This document shows, one piece after another, positions 59,987-60,453 of a DNA stretch of 60,453 bases. Below the pieces are notes generated by a model. It was not told the origin of the DNA. It saw only the letters and a list, made by a program, of their open reading frames with translations, and made no database searches. How positions within the stretch are numbered: position 1 is the first letter of the stretch; each line of letters opens with the position of its first letter. The DNA is from Heyndrickxia sporothermodurans (GTDB taxonomy: Bacteria > Bacillota > Bacilli > Bacillales > Bacillaceae_C): the NCBI RefSeq assembly GCF_016785185.1, contig NZ_JAEKDY010000008.1; one strand, given 5' to 3'. A program made the translations under genes and the position numbers.

Positions 59987-60006
59987 ATAAAAGTTGTTTC
60001 AAAAAT

Positions 60007-60030
60007 TGATCTTTGAAAACTGAACAAAAC
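60007..60030 (+). promoter_or_regulatory. boxA antitermination site of the rRNA leader
   Basis: TGATCTTTGAAAACTGAAC is the standard Bacillus rRNA-leader boxA region, where NusB and S10 load to make rRNA transcription resistant to termination. It lies about 70 bases ahead of the 16S gene. Confidence 0.88.
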
Positions 60031-60099
60031 GAAACGTCAATTAATTTATTTTTTAACTAGAGCTAGTCGTATTCTAACGAATTCGATATATCAAACATC

Positions 60100-60453
<354 letters not shown>

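Overview
The window comes from the chromosome of a low-GC, endospore-forming Firmicute of the family Bacillaceae. The evidence is the ctsR-mcsA-mcsB-clpC order, a T-box on cysE-cysS, Bacillus-type ribosomal proteins with zinc-binding S14, L33 and L36, and a cluster of sporulation genes (sigH, cwlD, gerD, kbaA, pdaB). The 16S fragment is Bacillus-like, but I do not name a genus. The gene order closely follows the B. subtilis origin-proximal region as I remember it.

Layout. (1) 1-400: 3' end of a 23S rRNA, a 5S rRNA and a terminator. (2) 690-8015: the CtsR-controlled protein quality-control operon (ctsR, mcsA, mcsB, clpC), then radA and disA (DNA repair and c-di-AMP). (3) 8160-16950: yacL, the isoprenoid genes ispD and ispF, gltX, a cysteine T-box leader driving cysE-cysS-mrnC-rlmB-rae1, and sigH with its own SigA-type promoter. 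(4) 17060-33960: rpmGB-secE, nusG, rplK-rplA, rplJ-rplL, a 16S methyltransferase gene, rpoB-rpoC, ybxF, rpsL-rpsG-fusA-tuf. (5) 34060-48660: the S10/spc/alpha superoperon from rpsJ to rplQ, including secY, adk, infA and rpoA. (6) 48990-53280: the ECF transporter module ecfA1-ecfA2-ecfT, then truA, rplM and rpsI. (7) 53324-59863: a polysaccharide deacetylase, ybaK, cwlD, salA/mrp, gerD, kbaA, pdaB and a 75-residue unknown protein. (8) 59895-60453: tandem rRNA promoters, boxA and the 5' part of a second 16S rRNA gene. Both rRNA operons point the same way.

Most genes serve translation and transcription and are read on the + strand. Three sporulation or cell-envelope genes (the deacetylase, gerD, pdaB) are on the minus strand. 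Control is rich in RNA leaders: a Cys-specific T-box, the L10 and L13 leaders, two apparent L1-binding hairpins (before rplK and before rplA), and a promoter-terminator arrangement ahead of nusG.

I see no dramatic new system. The points most worth following are: a decayed methionine aminopeptidase gene (map) between adk and infA; the duplicated L1-stalk mimics; the nusG leader; a symmetric repeat element made of CGGA-N5-TCCG palindromes between salA and gerD; two further palindromic elements (rpoB-rpoC and rplQ-ecfA1); and sporulation sigma-factor promoters that read clearly in front of gerD and pdaB.
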